The translations under genes were made by a program, and so were the position numbers. Below, piece by piece: positions 1 to 8,840 of a DNA stretch of 64,000 nucleotides. Source of the stretch: an uncultured Flavihumibacter sp. (lineage in GTDB: Bacteria; Bacteroidota; Bacteroidia; Chitinophagales; Chitinophagaceae); NCBI GenBank assembly GCA_902168105.1, contig CABHOY010000060.1, forward strand, positions 62,001 through 126,000, given 5' to 3'. The notes beneath the pieces were generated by a model. That model did no database searches, was not told the origin of the DNA, and was given only the letters and a program-made list of their open reading frames with translations. The first letter of the stretch is position 1; every line of letters begins with the position of its first letter.

Positions 1-1212
1 ATGGTCTATGAAACCATGGCTAACAGGAGACGGGATAGGATAGAATGTAAAATCTGCTTTCAGATCTTCAAAAATGCTACGCAGCCTTTCCAGCTGACGG
101 GCATTCTCTGCGAAAATGAACAGGGTATATTTATTCTTATTGTGTGCATCCAGGTCTTTGATCAGCATTTCAAACTGCCGGTTAAAAACAGGCTGCTCTT
201 GTGTTTCAAAGTTGAGCGGTATGAAAGAGCGGTTAGTCTCTTCCCACCACTGGCGGTTGCTGAACACAATGCAATGCCTGCGTAACAGTTCCTGCATCAG
301 CGGGTGTGCTTTTACAAAATCTGTTTCTTCCAGCTTCATCGTATCGTCTTCACCCACTTTCACTGACTGGCCGGTTTGCAGGAACGCATCCAGCCTTTCT
401 TCCAGCTGGAGTATGATATCCTGTACATAACCGGGGTCTTTCATCCAGATCACGGTATTCTGCGGAAGGAACTCCAGCAGGGAAGTCTTCTGATGATTCA
501 GCCCCTGCGTATCCATATTGGCGATCAGCGTCACCTGGGTCAGCTTACGCTCACTCAGCTGCGTTTCCGGATCAAAGAGACGGATGGAGTCGATGTCTTC
601 ACCAAACAGTTCAATACGGTAAGGCTTTTCATTCCCGAAAGAATAGATATCGAGGATGCCGCCCCGCAAAGCATATTGTCCCGGTTCGTACACAAAGTCT
701 GTATACTCAAAACCCCAGCCGACAAGTTTCTCCAGCAGCTCATCCACTTTCAGTACATCTCCGACCTTCAGCTGGACCATATTATTGCTGAACGCAACAG
801 AAGCCGCTACTTTTTCCCAGAGAGCCTCCGGATATGTAACCAGGATCTTTTTATGAATTGCCGGACCGGAGAACTTCATGAGCGCTTCAGTACGCAACAT
901 GCTATGGCTGCTGTTGATCTCGTTGAAATAACCGGCCTTTTTGAAGGAGTCCGGAAAGTAGAAGATATCCAGCGCCTGACTTAAAGATTCCAGGTCATTA
1001 TGGAAATAGGCAGCCTCTTCCTTGTCGTTAAGAATGAAGAGATGATTTACCGAATTAGCCAGCTCCCACGCTCCCGCTGCTATAAATGTGGTGGCACTTC
1101 CGGTTAGTCCTGATAATTGAAAATACTGTGGATCGGACAAATGTATCCCTTTCACCAGCTGTTGCAGGCGGGAATCTCGCTGGTACAGTTGTAAAACAGC
1201 CTGTATATTCAT
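1..1212 (-). CDS. mfd: Transcription-repair coupling factor Mfd (N-terminal 404 codons, cut by the window edge)
   Basis: Reading the minus strand from ATG at 1212 gives 404 codons open to the window edge. The protein starts MNIQAVLQLYQRDSRLQQLV and continues with the UvrB-like N-terminal half of Mfd, including the stretch GQYALRGGILDIYSFGNEKP around residues 190-210, followed by IELFGEDIDSIRLFD. The family displaces RNA polymerase stalled at lesions and recruits UvrA. The RNA polymerase-binding, helicase and translocase domains lie outside the window. A TAnnTTTG box sits 8 nt before the ATG, so the mRNA is probably leaderless. It is divergent from the reductase gene at 1322. The family call is secure from the N-terminal pattern; completeness cannot be judged. 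Confidence 0.9.
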   Translation of the reverse strand, partial: MNIQAVLQLYQRDSRLQQLVKGIHLSDPQYFQLSGLTGSATTFIAAGAWELANSVNHLFILNDKEEAAYFHNDLESLSQALDIFYFPDSFKKAGYFNEINSSHSMLRTEALMKFSGPAIHKKILVTYPEALWEKVAASVAFSNNMVQLKVGDVLKVDELLEKLVGWGFEYTDFVYEPGQYALRGGILDIYSFGNEKPYRIELFGEDIDSIRLFDPETQLSERKLTQVTLIANMDTQGLNHQKTSLLEFLPQNTVIWMKDPGYVQDIILQLEERLDAFLQTGQSVKVGEDDTMKLEETDFVKAHPLMQELLRRHCIVFSNRQWWEETNRSFIPLNFETQEQPVFNRQFEMLIKDLDAHNKNKYTLFIFAENARQLERLRSIFEDLKADFTFYPIPSPVSHGFIDH

Positions 1213-1220
1213 GAGGGTTG

Positions 1221-1228
1221 CAAAGATA
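1221..1228 (-). promoter_or_regulatory. Bacteroidota -7 promoter box for mfd
   Basis: On the minus strand the sequence reads TATCTTTG, an exact match to TAnnTTTG, 8 nt before the mfd ATG. Transcription would start at or next to the start codon. Confidence 0.6.
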
Positions 1229-1321
1229 CGGAATTAGTCCATTAGTCCATCGTCGTTTAGGCCGCTGAAAGCCAGGGGGCTATGGACAATTTTGGTTATA
1301 TTTAGTATAAATTCCACGCCA

Positions 1322-2041
1322 ATGCTCGACCAATGGTATAAGGGTCTGGTAACCCGTATTGTACAGGAAACACCTAATACGCGCAGGTTCTGGATACAGA
1401 TCCCGGAAAAGGACTGTTTTGACTTCAAGGCGGGTCAGTTTGTTACCCTGGATCTCCCCATACATGAACAAAAGAACAAACGCTGGCGCAGCTATTCCAT
1501 AGCGTCCCCACCGGACGGTACGAATACCATAGAGTTGGTCATTGTATTCCTGGAGGGCGGCGCCGGGACCACCTATCTGTTCAATCATATAACTGAAGGT
1601 AGTGAACTGATCCTGAAAGGGCCGCTGGGGCACTTTACATTGCCTGCTGAGATGGACAAGGACCTTTTCTTCATCTGTACGGGTACCGGTATTGCACCTT
1701 TCCGCTCGATGGCGCAGTATATCAGGGCGCACGATCTGCCACATCCACCGATCCACCTTATTTATGGCTGCCGGCAGCAATGTGACCTCCTATACGCCTC
1801 AGAAATGCGGCAACTGGAACAGGAGCTGACAGATTTCCATTATCTGCCTACCCTCTCTCGCGAAGACAATGGCTGGACAGGCCGTAAGGGGTATGTACAC
1901 CTGATCTATGAAGAGCTGGCCCACAAACAACCGGCGCATTTCTTTCTCTGTGGCTGGAAAAACATGATCGACGAGGCCAAACATCGTATACTGGCAATGG
2001 GGTATGACAGGCACGACATCCACCAGGAGCTGTACGGATAG
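1322..2041 (+). CDS. Ferredoxin-NADP reductase family FAD oxidoreductase
   Basis: A 239-residue protein with the two-domain FNR fold. The FAD-binding barrel contains RSYSIASPPD (the RxYS flavin motif) near residue 55, followed by the phosphate-binding GGAGTTYL. The nucleotide domain contains GTGIAPFRSM and ends in the family pattern FFLCGWKNMIDEAKHRI. No [2Fe-2S] or other cysteine cluster is visible, so it is the short flavoprotein type that moves electrons between NAD(P)H and a ferredoxin or flavodoxin. The ATG at 1322 was preferred over an in-frame TTG at 1292 because MLDQWYKGLV aligns with the usual N-terminus. The physiological partner is not apparent from the neighbours. Confidence 0.82.
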   Translation: MLDQWYKGLVTRIVQETPNTRRFWIQIPEKDCFDFKAGQFVTLDLPIHEQKNKRWRSYSIASPPDGTNTIELVIVFLEGGAGTTYLFNHITEGSELILKGPLGHFTLPAEMDKDLFFICTGTGIAPFRSMAQYIRAHDLPHPPIHLIYGCRQQCDLLYASEMRQLEQELTDFHYLPTLSREDNGWTGRKGYVHLIYEELAHKQPAHFFLCGWKNMIDEAKHRILAMGYDRHDIHQELYG

Positions 2042-2075
2042 GCACTACTTTAACGAGTAGCATAATATGCATAAA

Positions 2076-2103
2076 AAAGGCCGCACCGGTTGATGCAGCC
2101 TTT
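2076..2103. terminator. Bidirectional terminator between the reductase gene and glyQS
   Basis: Arms AAAGGC-C-GCA and TGC-A-GCCTTT pair around an 8-nt loop with one internal mismatch. A-rich sequence lies on the left and T-rich on the right, so the hairpin can stop both converging transcripts. Confidence 0.7.
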
Positions 2104-2123
2104 ATATAATTTGTTTTTATTTT

Positions 2124-3554
2124 CTATTCGTTGATCTTATTCAGCACGATCTCTTTCACTTTATCCATCGGTATCCTTTCCTGTTCCATGCTGTCACGGT
2201 AACGGATGGTAACGGTGTTGTCTTCTTTCGTCTGATGATCGATCGTTACGCAGAAAGGCGTACCAATGGCATCCTGACGGCGGTAACGTTTACCAATGCT
2301 ATCCTTCTCTTCATAGTAGCAATGGAAATGAGGCTTGCACTGAGACAGCAGGTCGTTAGCTATTTCAGGTAACCCGTCTTTTTTGGTCAATGGGAATATG
2401 GCCAGTTTCAGCGGAGCTAATTTAGCAGGGAACTTCATTACCACACGGCTATCTTCTTTACCGTCTTTAGTCAAGTCCTGTTCTTCGTAAGCGTTTGAGA
2501 TCGTCAGCAGGAACATACGGTCCAGACCAATAGAAGTCTCTATCACATATGGCACATAATTCTGATTGATCTCTGTATCGAAGTACTGTAATTTCTTCTT
2601 ACTGAATTCCTGATGTCTACCCAGATCATGATCTGTGCGGCTGTGGATACCCTCTACCTCTTTGAAACCAATTGGGAATTCAAATTCAATATCTTCAGCA
2701 GCATCTGCATAGAAAGCCAGCTTATCATGCACATGGAAACGGTACTTATTAGGATCAATACCCAGGCTGAGATGCCATTTCAGACGCTCTTCCTTCCAGT
2801 ATGCGAACCATTCCTTCTGAGTACCAGGACGTACAAAGAACTGCATCTCCATCTGTTCAAATTCACGCATACGGAAAATGAACTGACGAGCTACGATCTC
2901 ATTACGGAAAGCCTTGCCTATCTGCGCAATACCAAAAGGTATTTTCATACGGCCGGTTTTCTGCACATTGAGGAAGTTCACAAAAATACCCTGTGCTGTT
3001 TCCGGACGCAGATATATTTCATTTGCGTCTTCAGAAACGCTACCTAACTGAGTAGAGAACATCAGGTTGAACTGACGTACATCTGTCCAGTTAGCAGTAC
3101 CGCTGACACTACACTTAATATTATAAGTTTCTATAAGGCTTTTTAATCCGGCCAGATCATCCTTTCCCAGTAACTCATTCATTTTACTGATCAACTCTTC
3201 AGCGTTGCCTTCAGGCAGTGTTTCAGCGTGTGCCTCGATAAGATGATCCACACGGTAACGCTTTTTACTGTCTTTATTGTCAATCATAGGATCGCTGAAG
3301 CCATCAACGTGGCCGGAAGCTTTCCAGATAGTAGGATGCATGAAGATAGCGGAATCAATGCCCACGATGTTGTCATGCATCTGGGTCATACTTTTCCACC
3401 AGTAATCGCGGATATTCTTCTTTAACTGAGCTCCATATTGGCCATAGTCATATACAGCACTTAAGCCGTCATATATTTCACTGGACGGGAACACGAAGCC
3501 ATATTCTTTACAATGCGAGATGATCGCCTGAAATTTGTTCTGATCTGTAGCCAT
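2124..3554 (-). CDS. glyQS: Glycyl-tRNA synthetase, single-chain dimeric type
   Basis: A 476-residue class II aminoacyl-tRNA synthetase that charges tRNA-Gly. Visible class II signatures are the early RPETAQGIFVNFLNVQ block, motif 2 FRNEIVARQFIFRMREFEQM, and motif 3 ETSIGLDRMFL near the C-terminus, followed by the anticodon-binding domain. The length fits the bacterial/eukaryotic-like alpha2 enzyme rather than the alpha2beta2 GlyQ+GlyS type. The ATG at 3554 lies 7 nt from a perfect TATATTTG box, suggesting a leaderless transcript. It stands alone and converges on the reductase gene with a shared terminator. Confidence 0.95.
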   Translation of the reverse strand: MATDQNKFQAIISHCKEYGFVFPSSEIYDGLSAVYDYGQYGAQLKKNIRDYWWKSMTQMHDNIVGIDSAIFMHPTIWKASGHVDGFSDPMIDNKDSKKRYRVDHLIEAHAETLPEGNAEELISKMNELLGKDDLAGLKSLIETYNIKCSVSGTANWTDVRQFNLMFSTQLGSVSEDANEIYLRPETAQGIFVNFLNVQKTGRMKIPFGIAQIGKAFRNEIVARQFIFRMREFEQMEMQFFVRPGTQKEWFAYWKEERLKWHLSLGIDPNKYRFHVHDKLAFYADAAEDIEFEFPIGFKEVEGIHSRTDHDLGRHQEFSKKKLQYFDTEINQNYVPYVIETSIGLDRMFLLTISNAYEEQDLTKDGKEDSRVVMKFPAKLAPLKLAIFPLTKKDGLPEIANDLLSQCKPHFHCYYEEKDSIGKRYRRQDAIGTPFCVTIDHQTKEDNTVTIRYRDSMEQERIPMDKVKEIVLNKINE

Positions 3555-3561
3555 AATGGCG

Positions 3562-3569
3562 CAAATATA
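3562..3569 (-). promoter_or_regulatory. -7 promoter box for glyQS
   Basis: TATATTTG on the minus strand, an exact TAnnTTTG, ends 7 nt before the ATG. Confidence 0.6.
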
Positions 3570-3598
3570 ATAAGGGTTTTCGGATTTAAAGATGGCGT

Positions 3599-4552
3599 TT
3601 AGCTACCTTTTTCGGTTTCTATAGGGGCCGTTAACGGCAATTCATCAGTCTCCACGGGCACTTCCTTGACGTATACTGCATATTCATTGGGCCTGATCTG
3701 GCCCCCGAAATGCTGTACATATACTTGAGTAAATTCAGCCCCAAAATACAGGATAATGGCTGAATAATACACCCATAGCAGGATGATCACGATGGAACCC
3801 GCCGCTCCGTAGGCTGTACCTACTTTGCTGGAGCCAAGATATAGTCCTATGGCGAATTTTCCTATCATAAACAGGATGGCGGTAGTCACGGCACCGGCCA
3901 TAACATGTTTCCACTGCACTTTGGCATCGGGCAGCACCTTGAAAATGATGGCAAACAGCACACTGATGATCAAAAAGGTCAAAGCGAGGTTGATAATGTA
4001 CACAAGTACCATCGTCACTTGGGGAAAGAGGGCCGACAGCTGGTTACTGAACAGTGCTATTATACCGTTCAATGCCAGGGATACCATCAGGATAAATCCC
4101 AGGCTGATAACCATAGAAAAGGACAGGAGGCGGTTCAGCAGCATTTTAAGAAGACCGTTCTTGGGCTTGGCCTTCAACTGCCAGATGAAATTGATCGAAT
4201 CCTGGATCTCGCCAAACACGCTGGTTGCACCAATCACCAGGGTAACAACGCCCACAACGGTAGCCCAGCTGGCATCTCCTGAGAGGGTAGCATTTTTGAT
4301 CATCTGCTGGATCTGAAGGGCCGCCTCATTACCAACCATGGCATTGATCTGCCCGTATATGCTTCCTTCAATAGCTTCTTTTCCCAGAAATACGTCGCAA
4401 AGCGTGATGATCACGATCAGCATGGGGGCGATAGAAAAAATAGTGTAATAGGACAGGGCTGCGCTAAGTTTGAGCACCTTGTCATCCATGAAATCATGAA
4501 AAGTCTGTTTCAGGATCTGCCAATAGGTCTTGATCGTCTTCGGGATATTCAT
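3599..4552 (-). CDS. YihY/BrkB family inner-membrane protein
   Basis: A 317-residue integral membrane protein with about six hydrophobic segments. It shows the family hallmarks: an N-terminal LSAALSYYTIFSIAPMLIV segment, a middle NFIWQ region, and the C-terminal GSIVIILLWVYYSAIILYFG segment followed by GAEFTQVY. The family was once called ribonuclease BN by mistake; its transport or structural role is unknown. It starts 27 nt after the MazG-like gene, so it is probably co-transcribed with it and dtd. A short acidic, cytoplasmic-looking tail follows the last membrane segment. Confidence 0.85.
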   Translation of the reverse strand: MNIPKTIKTYWQILKQTFHDFMDDKVLKLSAALSYYTIFSIAPMLIVIITLCDVFLGKEAIEGSIYGQINAMVGNEAALQIQQMIKNATLSGDASWATVVGVVTLVIGATSVFGEIQDSINFIWQLKAKPKNGLLKMLLNRLLSFSMVISLGFILMVSLALNGIIALFSNQLSALFPQVTMVLVYIINLALTFLIISVLFAIIFKVLPDAKVQWKHVMAGAVTTAILFMIGKFAIGLYLGSSKVGTAYGAAGSIVIILLWVYYSAIILYFGAEFTQVYVQHFGGQIRPNEYAVYVKEVPVETDELPLTAPIETEKGS

Positions 4553-4579
4553 ATTATTGCTTTAACAAAAAACCTGCCT

Positions 4580-4906
4580 TTATTGGAGCTTTTCATTCTC
4601 CCTATGCCTGTTGGCATCGCGGATATTTTTCTTCTCAAAATTCTTTTCCAGAGCGGACGTCATATCCACTCCTGTCTGGTTGGCTATACAGAGCAACACC
4701 CACATTACGTCCGCCAGCTCATCCGCCAGGTCTTTCTGTTTGTCTGACTCTTTAAAGGATTGCTCGCCGTACTTGCGGGACATGATACGGGCTACTTCCC
4801 CTACTTCCTCCGTCAGGATCGCCATGTTGGTCAGTTCGCTGAAATAGCGCACGCCAACAGTTCTGATCCAGCCGTCGATCTTTTCCTGTGCTTCCTGGAT
4901 GGTCAT
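4580..4906 (-). CDS. MazG-like nucleotide pyrophosphohydrolase
   Basis: A 108-residue all-alpha NTP pyrophosphohydrolase of the MazG/iMazG type. The Mg-binding pattern is visible as EE at 33-34 and E37 (TEEVGEVARIM) and E63 with D66 (DELADVMW). Family members hydrolyse non-canonical or deoxy NTPs to monophosphates, which is house-cleaning of the nucleotide pool. The gene sits between dtd and the yihY-type gene on the same strand with short gaps (9 and 27 nt), so the three probably form one transcript. The substrate cannot be read from the sequence. Confidence 0.85.
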   Translation of the reverse strand: MTIQEAQEKIDGWIRTVGVRYFSELTNMAILTEEVGEVARIMSRKYGEQSFKESDKQKDLADELADVMWVLLCIANQTGVDMTSALEKNFEKKNIRDANRHRENEKLQ

Positions 4907-4915
4907 ATTGATGAT

Positions 4916-5368
4916 TTATTCTTTTGATTTTGTATCGATGATGATAGTTACAGGGCCGTCATTCAGCAGGTCCACCTTCATATCCGCTCCGAAAATGCCG
5001 GTAGCAATGGTTTTTCCCATATCAAATGTCAACTGACTGATCATCTGCTCGTATAAAGGTATGGCTATATCCGGTTTACTGGCCTTGATATAAGATGGCC
5101 TGTTCCCCTTTTTTGTAGCCGCGTGCAGCGTAAACTGGCTCACCAGCAACACATCCCCGTTCACTTCTTTTACCGAGCGGTTCATGACGCCTTCCTCATC
5201 ATTAAAAATACGCAGGTTGACGATCTTATTACTCAACCAGGTAATATCTTCGATATTATCAGCGTCTTCAATACCCAGCAGTACCAGCAATCCCGTTTGA
5301 ATGCTGCCGGTAACATTGCCGTCTACGGTCACGGATGCCCTTGATGCACGTTGTATAACTGCACGCAT
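4916..5368 (-). CDS. dtd: D-aminoacyl-tRNA deacylase
   Basis: A 150-residue, full-length DTD that removes D-amino acids (and glycine from tRNA-Ala) from tRNAs. Both active-site signatures are present: SQFTL at residues 77-81 and NDGPVT at 136-141, the latter carrying the Gly-Pro element that enforces chirality. The start MRAVIQRASRASVTVDG is the classic family N-terminus. It heads a likely three-gene transcript with the MazG-like and YihY genes. The gene upstream (5411-6760) ends 42 nt away, so read-through from it is also possible. Confidence 0.93.
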   Translation of the reverse strand: MRAVIQRASRASVTVDGNVTGSIQTGLLVLLGIEDADNIEDITWLSNKIVNLRIFNDEEGVMNRSVKEVNGDVLLVSQFTLHAATKKGNRPSYIKASKPDIAIPLYEQMISQLTFDMGKTIATGIFGADMKVDLLNDGPVTIIIDTKSKE

Positions 5369-5410
5369 ATGTGTAATGAGTTATTTAATTGCGACGGGAA
5401 ATTAAAATAA

Positions 5411-6760
5411 TTATGCGGTATGTGTGAATATATCACCTGCTTCCGGCTCCTGCACTTTCATGGTGTCTTCTATTTCCAGCCTCGGATAAAACAATTCCAG
5501 CATGAGGAAGTAATAGAGATAGAGGAATGCAAGCGATGACATCAGGTATTCATTCAGGGCGAAAAGTATTGTAACGATATTCAACCCTATTACCAGTAAC
5601 AGATAAGTTTTGCTGCTGCGCAATTTTATATAACCGAAGATCTTCAAGAGGTACAACCCGCCCAGCAGTCCTGCTCCGGATAAGGCTAAACCGGTAGGTG
5701 CTGTCAACAGGTGATAAATATTATACACGGTTACCGTAATGCCGGAAATGATCATTGTCTGCTGTGCGGCATACCTGTCAGACTCGAGGTATAACACGGC
5801 ATGCTCTTCCTGGGTAGCGCGTTTATCTCTGGCAAGTAACAGCTTTAACACAGCGACAATATTAACAACAGGGATGTAATGCATAATGATCACCCAGGGG
5901 TTATATGTTCCGGTTGTCAATGCCCTTCCGGTAATGATATTTCGTAACAACCCGGCAAGAGAATATATACACAGGACAGCCAGCAATAATTTGAAAATAA
6001 TAAAAGCGGTAAGTACTACAGGCAGTGTTGTCCCATCGAAGAAACTTGCCATTAAATAGGAGAGTTCACCAATGCTTCCCATGTACACAAACCATATTGC
6101 AAGGAAGATGAAAAAATATTCCCATCCGCTGACGGTCTGTATGCGGGACTGTAGTTTTATAAAAAATGCCGGCCATCTGAAACTGTTCTCTGTCAGGAAG
6201 ATAATCGAGTAGTAAGAGATAAAGGTGCCGAATGTTGTGAGCAGGAACGCAAGGGATGTCACTACATCTATCCAGAACTGGTGCGGATACAGCCATCCTA
6301 CCGGCACCTCGCCCGTAGGACTTCCTGTTTTAGGGATCACAAAATAGATCACTGCTGCCAGTACTGCTGCACCTATTTTATCGCTCATGCCATTCAGGTA
6401 GAAGCGGGTGATGATAATCACCAGGAAGACCGTAAATGAATTGAAGTAATAGATCAGGGAGGTACTTTGCTGGCTGCTGTTGGCTTTCAGGAATTCATTC
6501 AGCACAAACTGCAAACCGAAAGCCAGGAGTGTGACGAATGCCAGTATACCAAATTGCTTTACATCCTTTTTAATGACTGCTTCCCATACAACCATACCCA
6601 TAGTGGCCAGTGCCAGGAAGATCGCATATTGCGTTCCCAGGCTAAGTGACAACATTGATGGGAATATGGTATCAGCGCCCTTTTGTATCATGCAGACTAT
6701 AAGTACAGGGATCCAGCTTGTTTTAAGTATGCGTAACTGTACAGGAGTAAAGAAATTCAT
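5411..6760 (-). CDS. Polytopic membrane protein of unknown function
   Basis: I do not recognise this 449-residue protein. It is mostly hydrophobic, with roughly eleven or twelve predicted membrane segments and no signal peptide. Short polar loops carry few conserved-looking motifs: KTGSPTGEVPVGW near residue 145 and a charged loop with RDKRATQEEH near 312. The last 30 residues are acidic and soluble. It shows no transporter signature that I can name. It is divergent from arfB and upstream of dtd on the same strand. Reading frame and composition look like a real gene. Confidence 0.7.
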   Translation of the reverse strand: MNFFTPVQLRILKTSWIPVLIVCMIQKGADTIFPSMLSLSLGTQYAIFLALATMGMVVWEAVIKKDVKQFGILAFVTLLAFGLQFVLNEFLKANSSQQSTSLIYYFNSFTVFLVIIITRFYLNGMSDKIGAAVLAAVIYFVIPKTGSPTGEVPVGWLYPHQFWIDVVTSLAFLLTTFGTFISYYSIIFLTENSFRWPAFFIKLQSRIQTVSGWEYFFIFLAIWFVYMGSIGELSYLMASFFDGTTLPVVLTAFIIFKLLLAVLCIYSLAGLLRNIITGRALTTGTYNPWVIIMHYIPVVNIVAVLKLLLARDKRATQEEHAVLYLESDRYAAQQTMIISGITVTVYNIYHLLTAPTGLALSGAGLLGGLYLLKIFGYIKLRSSKTYLLLVIGLNIVTILFALNEYLMSSLAFLYLYYFLMLELFYPRLEIEDTMKVQEPEAGDIFTHTA

Positions 6761-6849
6761 AGCACACAGGATTTATAAGGATGGACGGCAAATAAAATCA
6801 TTTACCTTTATTAAATTACGATAATCAATTATAAAGAAACGTTAATTAA

Positions 6850-7248
6850 ATGAGTTTAGATCTTTCCGCCGAAATCACCTTCCGCACGGCCAGGAGCGGA
6901 GGTAGTGGCGGACAAAATGTGAATAAGGTGGAGACCATGGTAGAAGGTTATTTTGACGTCGCCGCTTCATCTTTGTTAACCCAGGAACAAAAAACGCTGG
7001 TACAGGAAAAACTGGCGCATCGCATCAATGCAGAAGGACTGCTACAGGTCCGCTCCCAGGAAGAACGTACGCAGCTGGGTAACAAACAGCTGGTCATAAA
7101 AAAGATGAACGACCTGGTGAGTAAGGCCCTGATCAAACCTAAAAAAAGGGTGCCTACCAGACCATCAAAAGCAGTGAAACAAAAACGGATGGAACTCAAG
7201 AAACGACTGTCCGACAAAAAACAACAGCGCAGGAAAGGGCTGGAATAA
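6850..7248 (+). CDS. arfB: Alternative ribosome-rescue factor ArfB (YaeJ-type peptidyl-tRNA hydrolase)
   Basis: A 132-residue stand-alone release-factor-like protein. The catalytic GGQ lies at residues 20-22 within RSGGSGGQNVNKVET. The C-terminus is a lysine/arginine-rich tail (KKRVPTRPSKAVKQKR and onward) that in this family inserts into the empty mRNA channel of stalled ribosomes. Length and tail distinguish it from full release factors; prfA is separately present at 26937-28001. ATG at 6850 gives the usual short N-terminus. The promoter of the following flippase gene overlaps its stop codon. Confidence 0.92.
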   Translation: MSLDLSAEITFRTARSGGSGGQNVNKVETMVEGYFDVAASSLLTQEQKTLVQEKLAHRINAEGLLQVRSQEERTQLGNKQLVIKKMNDLVSKALIKPKKRVPTRPSKAVKQKRMELKKRLSDKKQQRRKGLE

Positions 7249-7249
7249 T

Positions 7250-7257
7250 TAATTTTG
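7250..7257 (+). promoter_or_regulatory. -7 promoter box for the flippase gene
   Basis: TAATTTTG is an exact TAnnTTTG placed immediately after the arfB stop codon and 17 nt before the TTG start at 7275. Confidence 0.5.
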
Positions 7258-7274
7258 GCTAAAATTTCAGGGCA

Positions 7275-8810
7275 TTGAGTATAAAATCACTGGCAGGACA
7301 AACGATCTATTACGGCTTTAGTAACATAGCAAGCAAGCTGCTTAACTACTTCCTTACACCGCTCTACCTGGAGCTGATGACACAGGCTTCGTATGGGGAG
7401 ATGTCTACAGTATATGCTTACGTGCCCTTCATGAATATTATCCTGACCTATGGTATGGAAACGGCCTTCTTCCGGTTTGCCAAGAAGGAGAACAGCCAGA
7501 CCGTATTGAGCACTTCTACCATCTCACTGCTGTTTTCGACCATCAGTTTTACAATATTACTTCTGCTCTTCCGCGGACCTATCATCGATTCATATATTGG
7601 TGAACTGGGCGGGCTTAACGCACATCCGGGGTTCTTTACCTCCCTGGTACTGATCATGGCCTTTGACGCCCTGACGGCCATTCCATTCGCCCAGCTGCGA
7701 TTGGAAAACCGGCCGGTCCGTTATGCAGTCATCCGACTAACAGGCATCCTGACCACGATCGGGTTTAATATCCTTTTCCTGGTGGTTATCCCGAAAATGT
7801 ATGCGTCAGGTAGTACGTGGTTACCCGACATCAGCGCGGGAAATCAACTAGGGTATATCTATCTCAGCAATATGCTGGGAAGCGGCATTACACTGTTATT
7901 GTTCATCCCGCAGATCATGCGCATCCGCTGGGAATTTGACACCGCCATGTGGAAGCAGATGCTGAACTATGCCGTTCCACTGATCTTCTTCGGAATGGCA
8001 GGTATGGTCAATGAAACGTTTGACAGGGCATGGTTCCTGCCGCAATTCCTGCCAGGCAATAACATGACCGATAAAAAAGAGCTGATCGGGATCTATGCCG
8101 CTAACTACAAGCTGGCTATCCTCATCACTATGTTCATACAGGCATTTAAGTTAGGCGCCGAACCATTTTTCTTTAAACAGGCGGAAGGCAAAGATCCGCA
8201 GAAGATGTATGCCCGTATCATGAAACTGTTCGTGGTACTGTTATGTATGATGTTCCTCTTTGTAAGCCTGTACCTGAATGTCTGGAAAACCTTCCTGCGC
8301 CGCCCGGAATACTATGATGGCATGAAGATCGTGCCCATCCTCCTGCTGGCAAATATGTTCCTGGGTATTTACTATAATCTGACCATCTGGTTCAAACTGA
8401 CCGACAGGACCAAAACAGGGGCTATGATCACCATCATTACCGCCGTAATGGCCTTTTTACTGAACTGGTGGTGGATCCCTGTTATGGGGTATTTTGGTGC
8501 AGCACTGGCCACCATGGCCTGCTATTTTATCCAGATGACCATCTGTTACGTACTGGGGCAGAAGTACTACCCCGTTCCTTATCACCTTCCTCGCATCCTC
8601 ACCTACATGGTGACCGCAGTACTGACCTTCTACCTGTATGACCTGTTAAACAGGACCCTGTTGTCTCCCGGCGATATATACGCCCTGAAGCCGCTGTCAC
8701 TGCTTGTAGCCACCGTCTTTTTTGCTGCTTATATCTGGTTCCTTTTGAAAATGGAAAAGAAAGAGTTTTCCAGACTACCTGTGATCGGAAAATTTGTAAG
8801 CAGGATTTAA
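7275..8810 (+). CDS. Polysaccharide flippase (MOP/Wzx-type exporter)
   Basis: A 511-residue membrane protein with about fourteen hydrophobic helices and the layout of the MOP superfamily: N-terminal MSIKSLAGQTIYYGFSNIAS, then TPLYLELMTQASYGEMSTVY in helix 2. This is the polysaccharide synthase/flippase subfamily that moves lipid-linked sugars across the inner membrane. The start is a TTG at 7275; no ATG is available upstream in frame. No glycosyltransferases are adjacent, so the substrate could be any envelope glycan, and a role as an unlinked lipid II or O-antigen flippase is open. It converges on the MBL-fold gene, with 30 nt between their stops. Confidence 0.85.
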   Translation: MSIKSLAGQTIYYGFSNIASKLLNYFLTPLYLELMTQASYGEMSTVYAYVPFMNIILTYGMETAFFRFAKKENSQTVLSTSTISLLFSTISFTILLLLFRGPIIDSYIGELGGLNAHPGFFTSLVLIMAFDALTAIPFAQLRLENRPVRYAVIRLTGILTTIGFNILFLVVIPKMYASGSTWLPDISAGNQLGYIYLSNMLGSGITLLLFIPQIMRIRWEFDTAMWKQMLNYAVPLIFFGMAGMVNETFDRAWFLPQFLPGNNMTDKKELIGIYAANYKLAILITMFIQAFKLGAEPFFFKQAEGKDPQKMYARIMKLFVVLLCMMFLFVSLYLNVWKTFLRRPEYYDGMKIVPILLLANMFLGIYYNLTIWFKLTDRTKTGAMITIITAVMAFLLNWWWIPVMGYFGAALATMACYFIQMTICYVLGQKYYPVPYHLPRILTYMVTAVLTFYLYDLLNRTLLSPGDIYALKPLSLLVATVFFAAYIWFLLKMEKKEFSRLPVIGKFVSRI

Positions 8811-8840
8811 ACTTCCACTGACCAGAAGAGTCTGAATACT

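Noticed and set aside
376-984. 202-codon open frame on the plus strand
   Set aside because: It lies antisense inside mfd; the minus-strand frame is open across the whole region and matches Mfd, while the plus-strand product resembles nothing and has no promoter.
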